Assembly (NCBI GenBank): GCA_019136515.1
Contig: JAGVUB010000004.1
Span: 1 to 54,576 of the forward strand
Direction: 5' to 3'
DNA length: 54,576 nt
DNA from: Verrucomicrobiota bacterium
GTDB lineage: Bacteria; Verrucomicrobiota; Verrucomicrobiia; Opitutales; Opitutaceae
Shown here: in pieces, positions 32,740 through 49,806 of the stretch
Layout of the letters: each line of letters opens with the position of its first letter
Position numbering within the stretch: the first letter of the stretch is position 1
Position numbers and translations under genes: made by a program
Notes under the pieces: generated by a model
Told to the model about the DNA's origin: nothing
What the model saw: the letters and a program-made list of their open reading frames with translations, nothing else
The model's database searches: none

Positions 32740-35127
32740 TTACAACCCCAGCGCTTTCATCACATCGATCATCTGCCCGCGGGTCGTCGGCAGGTCGCGG
32801 ACGAGCTTGTCGCCGTAGCGCACGGTGAGCGGCTGGCCGAGGAGCGAAACGATCTCGCCGCGCTCGAGTCTGCCGTCGCGCCACCAGAGCGAGACCTCGA
32901 AGCCGCCGCGGGCGCGCAGGCCGGTCACATGGCCGGTACGCCACTCGGCGGGCAGCGCCGGCAGGAGGTCGACGATGCCGGCGTCGTGGCTCTGGAGCAG
33001 CATCTCGGCGATGCCGGCGGTGGCGCCGAAGTTGCCGTCGATCTGGAACGGCGGGTGGTTGTCGAAGAGGTTCGGCAGCGTCGAGTGCGCGAGCAACGCC
33101 TGCAGGTCGGCGCGGGCGTTCCCGCTGTCGCCGAGCCGCGCCCACATGTTGACGATCCACGCGCGGCTCCAGCCGGTGTGGCCGCCGCCGTGCGCGAGGC
33201 GAAACTCGAGCGTCTTGCGGGCCGCGGCGAAGAAATCCTGGCCACCGGCCGCGGCGCTGGAGCGCGTGAACTGCGCGCTCGGGTGCAGCCCGTAGAGGTG
33301 CGAGATGTGGCGGTGGCCGGGGTAGAATTCGCCGAACTCCTGCGCCCACTCCATCACGCGGCCGTCGGTCGCGATCTGCGGCAGCGCGAGCTTCGCACGA
33401 GCGGTGTCGACGGCGGCCACCGTCTCGTCGGCGATCCCGAGCTCGCGGGCGGCGGCGAGGAAGTTCGTGAACGTTTCCCAGACGATCTGCTGGTCCATCG
33501 AGTTGCCCATCGAGACGCTGTGGTGCGAGCCGTCGGGCGCGATGAACTCGTTCTCCGGCGACGCGCTCGGGCCGGACACGAGCCGGCCGGTCCGCGGGTC
33601 GGGCACGAGCCAGTCGAGGAAGAAGAGCGCGGCGTCGCGCAGCACCGGATAGGCGCGGCGCGCGAGGAAGTCGCGGTCGCCGGTGTAGAGGTAGTGTTCC
33701 CAGAAATGGCGCGTGCTCCACGCAAAGCCCATCGGCCACATCGCCCACACGGGCTGGCCGTCGGTCGAGGCGCCGAGCCAGGCGTCGGTCGTGTAGTGCG
33801 CCACCGCGCCGCGCGCGCCGTAGATTTCCTGCGCGGCGAGGCGGCCACCGTTGGCGGCGAGGTTTTCGATCAACGCGAAGAACGGCTCGTGGCACTCGCC
33901 TAGGCCGGTGACCTCCGCCGGCCAGTAGTTCATCTGGATGTTGATGTTGATGTGGTAGTCGGCGCTCCACGGCGCGTACATCGCGCCGTTCCAGATCCCC
34001 TGGAGATTCGCCGCCAAGTCGCCCGGGCGCGAGGAGCCGAGCAGCAGGTACCTCCCGTACTGGAAATGCAGCGCCAGCAGCCCGAGGTCCTCGGCGCCGG
34101 CCTGCGCGCGGCGCAGGCGCTCGTCGGTGGGCAGCGCGGCAAGCGGATCGTCGCCAAAGGACAACGCCGCGCGGCGGAACAGCCGCCGGTGGTCGGCGCG
34201 GGCGCGCTCGGCGAGCGTCGCAAACGACTGCCCGGCGACCGCCGCGAGATCGGTCTGCGCCGCCGCGAGATTGCTGCGCGCGAGCGGCACGGCGGGCATC
34301 GGCGCGTTGTAGTCGGAGCGAACGGCGAAGAGCAGCGTGGCGGCATCGGCGCCGCGGAGCGCGAGCGTGTTGCCCTCGACGGTGAGCGTGCCGCCCTCGG
34401 GCACGACGCGGAGCACGCCGGCGAACTTCACGCCGTCGCCGCGATGGTCGGTAAGCGCCTGGCCGACCATTTCCAGCGAGCCGTCGGGTCGCGCAGTCAC
34501 AGTCACATCGTCGCGCTGGAGCGCGGCGGTGAAGTCGATCTGGCCGGGCTTGCTGGCCGTGAGCCGCACGACGAGCAACCGGTCGGGTGCGCTGGCCAGC
34601 ACCTCGCGGCGGTAGGTGACGCCGCCGAGCGTGAACTCCGTCGTGGCGGTCGCGCTGTCGAGGTCGAGCGCGCGGCGGTATGCCGTCGGCTCGCCGGCGG
34701 GGAGCGTGAAGGCGAGTTTCAGTTCACCCAAAGTCTGGTGACTACGCCCGACCTGCGGCTGCGGCCCGATCACCTCGTCCTGCACGAGCTTCTCGGCCGC
34801 GGCGAACTTCCCGGCGAAGAGCAGCGCGCGGATCTGCGGGAGTTGCTTGCCGGCGGCGGTGCGGTTGAGCGCCTCGGGGCGGCCGCACCAAATCGTGTCC
34901 TCGTTGAGCTGGATCGTCTCCGCGGCCACGCCGCCGAAGACCATCGCGCCCAGCCGGCCGTTGCCGACCGGCAACGCCTCGGTCCACTCCTTCGCGGGCT
35001 GACGGTACCAGAGTTCGAGCCCTCGGAAATCGGCCGCGGCCGCGGCCACGCCCGCGCGGCAACCGAAACACGAGGCAACAACACCGACGGCCAAAGAGAC
35101 GACAAGCCGGAGGGGATTCGAAAGCAT
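32740..35127 (-). CDS. Secreted GH95-family alpha-L-fucosidase
   Basis: This 795-residue glycoside hydrolase is of GH95 layout. A signal peptide comes first ([20 protein letters not shown]). The N-terminal beta-sandwich has [20 protein letters not shown] and [11 protein letters not shown]. The (alpha/alpha)6 catalytic barrel contains [32 protein letters not shown] (conserved Asn region), [11 protein letters not shown] and [18 protein letters not shown]-terminal beta domain follows. GH95 members remove alpha-1,2-linked L-fucose, and some act on L-galactose. The start was chosen at the ATG opening the signal peptide. It is downstream of the res gene on the same strand with a 372-base gap, so it is probably independently transcribed. 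Confidence 0.9.
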   Translation of the reverse strand: MLSNPLRLVVSLAVGVVASCFGCRAGVAAAAADFRGLELWYRQPAKEWTEALPVGNGRLGAMVFGGVAAETIQLNEDTIWCGRPEALNRTAAGKQLPQIRALLFAGKFAAAEKLVQDEVIGPQPQVGRSHQTLGELKLAFTLPAGEPTAYRRALDLDSATATTEFTLGGVTYRREVLASAPDRLLVVRLTASKPGQIDFTAALQRDDVTVTARPDGSLEMVGQALTDHRGDGVKFAGVLRVVPEGGTLTVEGNTLALRGADAATLLFAVRSDYNAPMPAVPLARSNLAAAQTDLAAVAGQSFATLAERARADHRRLFRRAALSFGDDPLAALPTDERLRRAQAGAEDLGLLALHFQYGRYLLLGSSRPGDLAANLQGIWNGAMYAPWSADYHININIQMNYWPAEVTGLGECHEPFFALIENLAANGGRLAAQEIYGARGAVAHYTTDAWLGASTDGQPVWAMWPMGFAWSTRHFWEHYLYTGDRDFLARRAYPVLRDAALFFLDWLVPDPRTGRLVSGPSASPENEFIAPDGSHHSVSMGNSMDQQIVWETFTNFLAAARELGIADETVAAVDTARAKLALPQIATDGRVMEWAQEFGEFYPGHRHISHLYGLHPSAQFTRSSAAAGGQDFFAAARKTLEFRLAHGGGHTGWSRAWIVNMWARLGDSGNARADLQALLAHSTLPNLFDNHPPFQIDGNFGATAGIAEMLLQSHDAGIVDLLPALPAEWRTGHVTGLRARGGFEVSLWWRDGRLERGEIVSLLGQPLTVRYGDKLVRDLPTTRGQMIDVMKALGL

Positions 35128-35499
35128 CGGCGCGACTGTTGCGGCCGCCCCATGGCGGCGCCAGCGGAAAGGCGGAAACCCCACGGCCACTCGCCCTCGC
35201 GGGAGCGCAGGACACGGAGCTTCAGCGGTGCACGACAGGCGGGCCTCCGCAGGCAGGACGCAAATTCGTGTCACGGTCGGACGGAAATTTGCGTCCTCGT
35301 GCCGCGTCGGAAGGTTCAACCGCAAAGGGCGCACAGATCGCAGAGGGGCGGAAGGCTCGGCGGGCACAGAGCGCAGCCGATGCGGCTCAAACGCCGAGGA
35401 CGGCGTGCTCGTCGAGCTGCGGCGAGAGGTAGCCGCTGAAGCTGAGGAGGAGCAGGCTCAAGGCCTTGACATAGTTCGCCATGCCAAGGCGCCCCCCGA
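35128..35499. other. Intergenic region with a 12-bp inverted repeat
   Basis: No convincing gene here. A perfect inverted repeat AGGACGCAAATT (35255-35266) and AATTTGCGTCCT (35286-35297) is separated by 19 bases and lies about 130-170 bases upstream of the GH95 start. A CGCAAAGGGCGCAC-type degenerate repeat lies near 35327. A 31-codon reading frame on the minus strand (35387-35482, [14 protein letters not shown]) has a hydrophobic stretch but is too short to trust. Confidence 0.5.
35255..35297. promoter_or_regulatory. Perfect 12-bp inverted repeat upstream of GH95
   Basis: AGGACGCAAATT at 35255-35266 is the exact complement of AATTTGCGTCCT at 35286-35297, with a 19-base spacer. The A/T-rich inner ends stand out from the GC-rich background. 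It could be a dimeric operator or a transcript hairpin for the GH95 gene; nothing shows which. Confidence 0.4.
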
Positions 35500-38400
35500 T
35501 TATCCCACGCGCTGCGCATCCCAAAGCTTTCGGATTCCTCCGACCCATTGCACAAGCGCGACTTTCGCCGCCTTCGCATCTGTCAACAGCTGTGCCTGGT
35601 GCGCGATGCAGTTGTTGCGCAGTTCGTTCATCGCCTTCACGGCGAGGAACAAATCGCTCGCCCCCGCGAACCGCATCGCCGTCCTCGCCGCGGCGAAGAC
35701 TCCGCCGAGCTTCGTGCTGTCGTTGAGCGCATGGTCGAGCACGTTGCGCAGCAGCCCGAGCGGAGAGACACCGCTACCGTACACGAGCGTCTTCTGAAGG
35801 TTGCGGGCGGTCTCCTGATAATGCCGGTGCATCCGCTGATCCACGCCATGCAGGTACGGCTCGAACCACTCGCGCTGCTTCCCGGACTCCGTCGGCATAG
35901 CCGGCTTGAGCTTCTGCACCAGCAGGGCCTTCACGAGATCGTCGACCGATCCGAGCAGCGCGGCAAACACTGGGGCGAAGCTCGCCCCCTTCCGCGTCAC
36001 CGTGAACACCTGCAATGCCACCGCGTCCTCCACCGCCTTGCGAACGCGCTCGGGTAATTTCTCGACCAGCTTGGGGTCGACAATCGCGGCCGCGTTGGCC
36101 TCGGCGCCCTCGCCCTGGAGCAGGCTCATGCCGGCCTGGGCGAACAGCGGCATCTCCTCGCCGAACTTCCGCTGGTTCAGGAGATCGTTCAGCGCCGGCA
36201 CGCACATCCGTACCAGTTCGGCGAACGTCGTTCCGCTGAACCGCAGGAAGACGTCCTCCGGCACAAAGACGTACTCCCACTTCGCGGCCTTGGTGCTCGC
36301 ACTCTTGCACCACTCCACCGCCGCCCGCGCCTTCGCCGGCACATCGCGGTCGACCTGGCCCTTCGTCTCGACGACGAAGCATCCGTCGCCCGTGCGCACC
36401 AAAAAATCGGGCACATAGAACGCCAGCCGCTGCCCGCCCGAGAGATAGTCGATGCGCAGTGCCTGCGGCCCGGCGTTCTTGGCGAACGCCGCCACGTCGC
36501 CGAGCTTGCCCAAAGTCGTCGCGAAGGCCTGCTCCAGCGCGCGGTTGCAGGCCACGAGGTTGAACAGTGTCCGTGCCACGGGCACGGCCGGGCGGCGCTC
36601 GCTGGTCGTCGCCTGGAACGGCCGCCACGCGCTCACCGGCTGCGGCGGCGCCTCCGGCTGCCGCACCTGCTGCTGCACCGTCTTCGCCCGGATGAGCGGC
36701 ACGAACACGGCGCGCACATGCTCGCGCACATCGCTGTCGCCGAGCCGGGCGGCAAGCGTGGCGTCGAAAAGCGAGCGCCCGGGGCCGAAAAGGATCTGCT
36801 CGAAGAACACCTCCAGCAGCGGCGCGAGCACCGTGTGCGCGCCGCGCACCTTGCCGATGAACTCCAGCTCCTGCACGTAGAACGACAGCGCACCCACGCC
36901 GTTCTCCAGCAGCGAGAGGCTCACCTTCATGTGCTCGACCACCTCGCCGGTGATCAGATGACGTCCCTCGTACGGCACCTCATCCGGACCTCGTTCGCCC
37001 AACGGTAGCACCCGGCCGATCTTCGCGAACTCGGCTCGCACCTCTGCCTCGGAGATCGGCCCGAGCACGGGCAGCGTCACGTTGCCGGAGGTGAGCCGCG
37101 GGATCGCGATGTCGAGTTTCGCCGCATCCTTCTGCGGATCGGGGAAGATTGAGACGGTTGTCGTCGGCACGCGGTCGACCTCGACCACCTCGATGGGCAG
37201 CCCCTCCTGCGCGAGTTCCTCCCGGTAGAGCCGGGCGAACGCCTCGTGCTCGACCACCGTCACCAGCTCGTCGGCCTGGCCGGTCGGCGTCATCCGCCGC
37301 AGGCCGCGCCCGAGCGTCTGCTCGGGCAGGATGCCGGCCTTCGACGAGTACGGGCGCAACGGTACGATGGTCGTCACGTTCTTTACGTCCCAGCCCTCTC
37401 GCAGCATGAGCACGCTCACGATGCACGCGTACGGGCTCTCGCCGGAGTCGAGTTCGCGGCTGAGTTTGCGCAGCGCTTTCAGGTCCTCGTCGCTGATGTC
37501 CTTGTCGCTCTCGACGAACTCCGTTCGGGCGTCGGCACCCTTGCCGATCTTGCGGATCTTTCCCTTGAGGTTCGTGTGCAGGTTGATCGTGCGGCCGTTG
37601 AGCGCCTCGAAAACCGGATCGCCATTCAACCGCCCGGCGATCTCGTCGGCCGCCTTCGTGTCCTCGCACATCACGAAGAGCAGCGGCTTCTTCCCGCTCT
37701 TCTCCCACTCCTTCCGGCTGCACCGCCAGCGCTCGTAACCGAGTTTCAGGTGCAACTCGTACCGGTACGCGGCGTTGTCCGTCGCCTGCTCGATCAGTCG
37801 CCCGGCGCGGCCAATGATCGGCGTCTTCACGATGCCGGCGTCGACCGCCTCGCCGAGCGGCGTGTCGCAGACGATGTGCTTGAAGGGATTCGCGCGGTTG
37901 TCCTTCGGCGTGGCCGAGAAATCGAGCTGGGCCGCGATGCCCTCGCCGCCGCGCCGACGCACGTCGGCATGCAGCGTGGCGATGGCCTCGTTCCACGCCG
38001 AGTCGGGATCCCAGACATGGTGAGCCTCGTCGTTGAGGACGAGCAGCCGCGGGTGCGCTGTGATGCGGTCGCGCAGCACGGCACCGGTGTCGAGGGCCTT
38101 GGCCTTGCTCACCGCCGGCCCCGCCCAGTCGTACGTGTCGCCGTTCTCGCCACGGCGTTTTGCGGGATCGAAGAGCCGGTGGATGTTCGTCAGGTAGAGC
38201 ACGCCGCCGGTCGCCGCGCCGCCGGCTTCGTCCTGTAGCACCACGCTGAGATTCCAGTCGCCGCGCCACTCCACCGGGATCAGAGGATCGCGGTCGAAGA
38301 TGTCCGGCCCGCCCTCCTCCGGTTTGAAGTCCTCCTTGAGGCGCTCGAACACCGTCAGGTTCGGCGCCACCACGAGGAAATGTCGCGCCATCGGCGAGTC

Positions 38401-38934
38401 GCTCTCGCGCAACGCGTGGAAGTAGCTCCAGACCATCGCGAGGCTCATCACCTTCGTCTTGCCCGAGCCGGTCGCCATCTTGAACGCGTAGCGACTCCAC
38501 GCGTCCTCCTCCTCGGTGATGCCGAGCGCCGCCACCTCCGCGCCTGCACCACCGAACTCCGCCACGACCTGCGACAACCGCTCCGCCCGCCGCACTTCCT
38601 TCAGGAAGATAAACGTCTCGATGGCCTCGCGCTGGCAGAAATAGTACCGAAACGACTCCGGCCCGCCATGCTCGCGCCGGTCGTGCGCCCGACCGAACCA
38701 GTGTTCGAGCAGGTGCCGCGTCGTGTCACTGGCCGAGTAGTAGCCGAGCTCGCGCCACTCCTTCACCGCCGCACGCAAGTTCTGTGCGATGACGAGCGCC
38801 GAAGGTCGCCGGCCCTGACGCACCTCGGCGCCCTCGCCCTTGGCGGCGCGCACGCGGTGTCGATTCGGCTCCTCCCACGCGGCGAACAGCGGCGAGAGGG
38901 CGTCATGGTTGATCGCGATTTCTTCGGGATTCAT
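35500..38934 (-). CDS. Type III-like restriction endonuclease subunit (Res) with C-terminal HEPN-like motif
   Basis: This 1144-residue protein is an SF2 helicase-nuclease. Walker A is ATGSGKT at residues 154-160, the DEAH box is LNDEAHH with Asp302, and SATP follows as motif III. SVLMLREGWDVKNV and QTLGRGLRRM are motifs V and VI. A PD-(D/E)xK nuclease lies at about 835-865: YVPDFLV with Asp843, then FVVETKGQ with Glu856 and Lys858. It should translocate on DNA and cut with its Mod partner, encoded 80 bases upstream. The last 270 residues exceed the usual Res length. They end in a helical region with LRNNCIAHQ (Arg1106-x5-His1112), which fits the R-x4-6-H signature of HEPN RNases. The HEPN reading is inference from the motif and helical context. 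Confidence 0.85.
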   Translation of the reverse strand: MNPEEIAINHDALSPLFAAWEEPNRHRVRAAKGEGAEVRQGRRPSALVIAQNLRAAVKEWRELGYYSASDTTRHLLEHWFGRAHDRREHGGPESFRYYFCQREAIETFIFLKEVRRAERLSQVVAEFGGAGAEVAALGITEEEDAWSRYAFKMATGSGKTKVMSLAMVWSYFHALRESDSPMARHFLVVAPNLTVFERLKEDFKPEEGGPDIFDRDPLIPVEWRGDWNLSVVLQDEAGGAATGGVLYLTNIHRLFDPAKRRGENGDTYDWAGPAVSKAKALDTGAVLRDRITAHPRLLVLNDEAHHVWDPDSAWNEAIATLHADVRRRGGEGIAAQLDFSATPKDNRANPFKHIVCDTPLGEAVDAGIVKTPIIGRAGRLIEQATDNAAYRYELHLKLGYERWRCSRKEWEKSGKKPLLFVMCEDTKAADEIAGRLNGDPVFEALNGRTINLHTNLKGKIRKIGKGADARTEFVESDKDISDEDLKALRKLSRELDSGESPYACIVSVLMLREGWDVKNVTTIVPLRPYSSKAGILPEQTLGRGLRRMTPTGQADELVTVVEHEAFARLYREELAQEGLPIEVVEVDRVPTTTVSIFPDPQKDAAKLDIAIPRLTSGNVTLPVLGPISEAEVRAEFAKIGRVLPLGERGPDEVPYEGRHLITGEVVEHMKVSLSLLENGVGALSFYVQELEFIGKVRGAHTVLAPLLEVFFEQILFGPGRSLFDATLAARLGDSDVREHVRAVFVPLIRAKTVQQQVRQPEAPPQPVSAWRPFQATTSERRPAVPVARTLFNLVACNRALEQAFATTLGKLGDVAAFAKNAGPQALRIDYLSGGQRLAFYVPDFLVRTGDGCFVVETKGQVDRDVPAKARAAVEWCKSASTKAAKWEYVFVPEDVFLRFSGTTFAELVRMCVPALNDLLNQRKFGEEMPLFAQAGMSLLQGEGAEANAAAIVDPKLVEKLPERVRKAVEDAVALQVFTVTRKGASFAPVFAALLGSVDDLVKALLVQKLKPAMPTESGKQREWFEPYLHGVDQRMHRHYQETARNLQKTLVYGSGVSPLGLLRNVLDHALNDSTKLGGVFAAARTAMRFAGASDLFLAVKAMNELRNNCIAHQAQLLTDAKAAKVALVQWVGGIRKLWDAQRVG

Positions 38935-39014
38935 GGGGTAGAAACGGTTTAGCGCGAAGGCGGTTTAGTTTGGATAACGACTGGCGTGGGACGAAAGGCC
39001 GGGCCTAGCCGCGC

Positions 39015-41090
39015 TCACACCCGCACCTCCAGGGTCGTGCTCGTGTCGCAGCCAAACACATCCACGACCTTCACGCAGATCGTGTGCTTGCCGGGCTTCG
39101 CATAGGTGTGGACGGCGTCGCTCACCGTCTTGAGCGAGCGATCCTTCCGCGTGCGGTAGTCCTGCCAGTCGTGGTGGAAGGGCTGATTCGGCTGCCAGTC
39201 GAAGTCGACCGCCCAGAAATCGATGAAGTCGAACCCGCTGCGCACCGCGCGCTCCTTGAGCGCCTCCAGCTCCTTGCCCGGCACCTCCGCGAGCGAGGGC
39301 AGGAACTTCGTCAGTTTCACCTCCACCGTGCGCTGGCCCTTCGGCCCGCTCACCACCGGCTCGGCCTCCAATAACGCCATTTCCAGAAACGGCGGCGGGC
39401 TCTTCCGGTTCTTCTCCATGATCTCGCGCGGGATCGGGATGAGCTTCATCCGCACGCCCAGCTCCGCCTCCAACGCGAGGCAATGCTGCCGCAGCTCCAT
39501 CTCGAACTCCCACGCCAGGCAGTACACCTCGCGCCCGCCCGCCTGCGCCACGGCCGACGCCACCGCGCGCGCCTCCTGCCGCGTGAACAGCCCATCGATT
39601 GCGTCCACATAACAGAACGCCCCGGCCTTGCGCCCGTGCAGCAACGGCGACGGCGCCCCGGCCAGCGGCTCGGCCTTGAAGAACTCCAGCACCACGCGCC
39701 GGTGTTCCTCCTCCGCGCCCTGCAACCGGTCCTTCTGCCACCACTGCCGCTCGTAGCGCCCAAGATTGTGGACATCGAACGCCCGATACGGCTGTCCCTC
39801 CTCGTGAAGCTTGCGCTGAAGCTCGATCAACCGCTTGCGCGAGGTGTGGATCGCGAACCGCCCGAGGTCGGCCATGATCCAGCGCCGCCCCAACCGCTCC
39901 GCCACCGCCCCAGTCGTCCCGCTCCCGCAGAAGAAGTCGGCCACGAGATCGCCCTCGCTTGAGGAGGCTTTGAGGATGCGCTCAAGCAAAGTCTCGGGCT
40001 TCTGGGTATTGTAACCGATCTTTTCATGCGACCATCCGCGCAACATGCTGATGTCGTCCCACCATGTACCCACCTGCACCCCCTTGGACTCATCCAAGAA
40101 TCGCTTCTCCATTGGCACATTCCCGGGTTTGGTCTGAACCACTCGTCCCGAATCCAAGAGCTGCTGCATCCGCTCACGCGAGTAGCGCCATGCGCGCGTC
40201 ACACCCAATACCTCATAAACTGGGTTGCCTTTGGCAGCCCCGCCAGGGCCCAACATGTTCTCCATCTTCCAACGGCGCCCGTCAGGATCCTTGTACCGGT
40301 AGAAGCCTTCGACGTATTCATCGCTCAGTGGAACGTAGAGCGGGTTCCATGTGGCGCCGTCCGACTTCCGGAGAAAGAGTATCGAGTCCTGAATCCGTGA
40401 GTAGTGCTTGCTGCCCTGCGCGGCATCACCTTTGGCATCCGAACGTTTCCAGACGATCTCGTTCACGAAATTCGCAGAGCCGAAAATGTCCTCAAGAATC
40501 AATCGGAGGTGTGAGTTAACTCGAAAGTCGCAGTGCACGTAGATGCTGCCCTTCTCCGACAGCAGCTCCTTCATCAGCGACAGCCGCTCGTACATCATGT
40601 GGAGGTAGGAGTCGGTGCCCTTGCCCCACATGTCGCGGTAGGCGACCATCTCCAGCGTCGACTGGTCCTTTTCGACCGTCTCCTTCCCGTCGCCGATCGG
40701 CACGTCCATCGTGAAGTCGGCGCCCACGTCGAACGGTGGATCGATGTAGATCAGGTCGATCCGGCCCTTGAACTCCTTCAGCAGCGAGGCGAGCACGAGC
40801 TTGTTGTCGCCCCAGATGAGCCGGTTGCGGAACGCATCGCGCTTGCGCCCGGCGACCGACTTCTCGAAGAGGTCCAGCTCGCCCTGCGCCTCGGCCCGCT
40901 GGCGCGGCTCGTCGACGGTCTCGATACGCTGCATCGGCATCGCCAGCGCGGCCGGATCGACTTCGCGGCGGCGGCCGTATTCGTCGTACTTTCCCTCCCA
41001 GACCAGCTCGGTCTTGAGCTGCGAGAGCGGATGCGGATTGGCGGGGCTCCAGCGCACGGCCGGAGCGCCACCCTCGGGGTTTGAGGACAT
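39015..41090 (-). CDS. Type III-like DNA methyltransferase (Mod)
   Basis: This 691-residue N6-adenine or N4-cytosine methyltransferase is of beta class. The catalytic motif LIYIDPPFDVG (DPPF at 117-120) precedes the SAM motif FFCGSGTTGAVAE (387-393). LIWGDNKLVL precedes the catalytic motif, and NTQKPETLLERIL is motif X-like. Between them, residues about 200-360 (40010-40490) are visibly less GC-rich than the rest, fitting a swapped target recognition domain. The C-terminal 45 residues (HTYAKPGKHTICVKVVDV) look like the end strands of a PKD/Ig-like sandwich, which is unusual for a methylase. The res gene follows after 80 bases on the same strand. Confidence 0.87.
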   Translation of the reverse strand: MSSNPEGGAPAVRWSPANPHPLSQLKTELVWEGKYDEYGRRREVDPAALAMPMQRIETVDEPRQRAEAQGELDLFEKSVAGRKRDAFRNRLIWGDNKLVLASLLKEFKGRIDLIYIDPPFDVGADFTMDVPIGDGKETVEKDQSTLEMVAYRDMWGKGTDSYLHMMYERLSLMKELLSEKGSIYVHCDFRVNSHLRLILEDIFGSANFVNEIVWKRSDAKGDAAQGSKHYSRIQDSILFLRKSDGATWNPLYVPLSDEYVEGFYRYKDPDGRRWKMENMLGPGGAAKGNPVYEVLGVTRAWRYSRERMQQLLDSGRVVQTKPGNVPMEKRFLDESKGVQVGTWWDDISMLRGWSHEKIGYNTQKPETLLERILKASSSEGDLVADFFCGSGTTGAVAERLGRRWIMADLGRFAIHTSRKRLIELQRKLHEEGQPYRAFDVHNLGRYERQWWQKDRLQGAEEEHRRVVLEFFKAEPLAGAPSPLLHGRKAGAFCYVDAIDGLFTRQEARAVASAVAQAGGREVYCLAWEFEMELRQHCLALEAELGVRMKLIPIPREIMEKNRKSPPPFLEMALLEAEPVVSGPKGQRTVEVKLTKFLPSLAEVPGKELEALKERAVRSGFDFIDFWAVDFDWQPNQPFHHDWQDYRTRKDRSLKTVSDAVHTYAKPGKHTICVKVVDVFGCDTSTTLEVRV

Positions 41091-41227
41091 GGGGCTGATG
41101 CTTCGCGCGGGTGCATCAGGCCGATGTCAGACTTACCTCACATGAACGCTTTCGTACCAACTAGAGGGACGTGCCAGTAACACGCCCCGCTGCTGGCACG
41201 ACCAAGCGCCATGGAAGGACGCTACCA

Positions 41228-41249
41228 GCACGTCCCAGTTGGGACGTGC
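41228..41249. repeat. Perfect 10-bp-arm palindrome GCACGTCCCA/TGGGACGTGC
   Basis: GCACGTCCCA at 41228-41237 and TGGGACGTGC at 41240-41249 are exact complements with a GT centre. A nearby unpaired GGGACGTGCC at 41164-41173 repeats one arm. The function is unknown. Confidence 0.6.
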
Positions 41250-41467
41250 CTGCAGCGCTGTCTTCCGATTGCTCAATTGGTCGTTTTGCAGCGGACAGCA
41301 GCCGAAGCTACGCGAAATGGATGATGGTTAGGTTACGGGTGAGAGACGATAGTTCAGAGGAGTGCGGTCTGAGTTGCGGGGGAAAGGCGGCGGAGGCGCG
41401 CGGCCTCCTGAACGCGCGCAGCTTGCTCCGCGAAGGGCCGGGGCGTCGAGCGCGTTTCGATCGGGAG

Positions 41468-41493
41468 GCTGAACGACTTCGTCGTCCAGCTAC
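41468..41493 (-). repeat. Family-A REP element
   Basis: Minus-strand copy of the RAYT-associated repeat, matching the consensus (GCTGAACGACTTCG, then TCGTCCAGCTAC on the plus strand). It lies 9 kb from the RAYT gene, showing that the family is dispersed. Confidence 0.8.
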
Positions 41494-41512
41494 GGGCCGG
41501 AAGGAAACACGT

Positions 41513-41540
41513 CCTTCGTTTTCTTCGTTGGCTTCTGTCG
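41513..41540. repeat. Dispersed TTCGTT/CTTCGTT repeat, copy 2
   Basis: CCTTCGTTTTCTTCGTTGGC followed by TTCTGTCG, matching the copy at 7947-7974 with a few substitutions. Confidence 0.5.
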
Positions 41541-41567
41541 GCTCCCCTGCGCGCCGCCCACAAACAG

Positions 41568-41596
41568 GAACCCCCGGCGGGTGAGGCCGGGGGTTC
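41568..41596 (-). terminator. Intrinsic terminator after rpoC
   Basis: GAACCCCCGGC (41568-41578) pairs perfectly with GCCGGGGGTTC (41586-41596) around a 7-base loop. Read on the minus strand it lies 43 bases past the rpoC stop and is followed by CCTGTTTGTG, a short T-rich stretch. Confidence 0.75.
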
Positions 41597-41638
41597 TGGG
41601 GAAAGCGGATGCGGGATCCGCGGAAACGGGAGGCGGGA

Positions 41639-45754
<4,116 letters not shown>

Positions 45755-45798
45755 TCTGTGTAAAGGCTCGGAGTTATGTGCAGGTGGTGGGATGCCGC

Positions 45799-49626
<3,828 letters not shown>

Positions 49627-49740
49627 AGGAATTCCCGAGTGTTAGGTAACGAGCTGGCGTGAAAATCGCCGAGCTCTCACGGCTGAGCACCGCGGAGGGA
49701 TGCGCAGGCGTGAGAGAACGGAGTTTTTAGAAACGCCGAA

Positions 49741-49769
49741 GGACAGGCCGGGACGAACCCGACCTGTCC
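49741..49769 (-). terminator. Hairpin in the rplL-rpoB gap, probable attenuator
   Basis: GGACAGG (49741-49747) pairs with CCTGTCC (49763-49769). An inner CGGG/CCCG extends the stem around one mismatch, with a 5-base loop. On the minus strand it is 38 bases past the rplL stop. A partial terminator at this place lowers rpoBC relative to rplJL expression in other bacteria, so attenuation is a reasonable inference. Confidence 0.55.
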
Positions 49770-49806
49770 ATAGGCGAAAGCGTTGTAGGAGATGAAGTCC
49801 CGCAAC

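Larger units (their letters stand above)
41091..41638. other. Repeat-rich intergenic region between Mod and rpoC genes
   Basis: The 548 bases hold no convincing gene. In order they contain: GGGACGTGCCAG near 41164; a perfect palindrome at 41228-41249; a family-A REP on the minus strand at 41468-41493; the second dispersed CTTCGTT repeat at 41513-41540; and the rpoC terminator at 41568-41596. The A/T-richer part near 41280-41350 is the likely promoter area for the mod-res pair, but no clear boxes are seen. Confidence 0.6.

Noticed and set aside
35387..35482. 31-codon minus-strand frame ([14 protein letters not shown] start) just after res
   Set aside because: Short, with no ribosome binding signal or recognised homology. 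The hydrophobic stretch could be chance; too weak to list as a gene.
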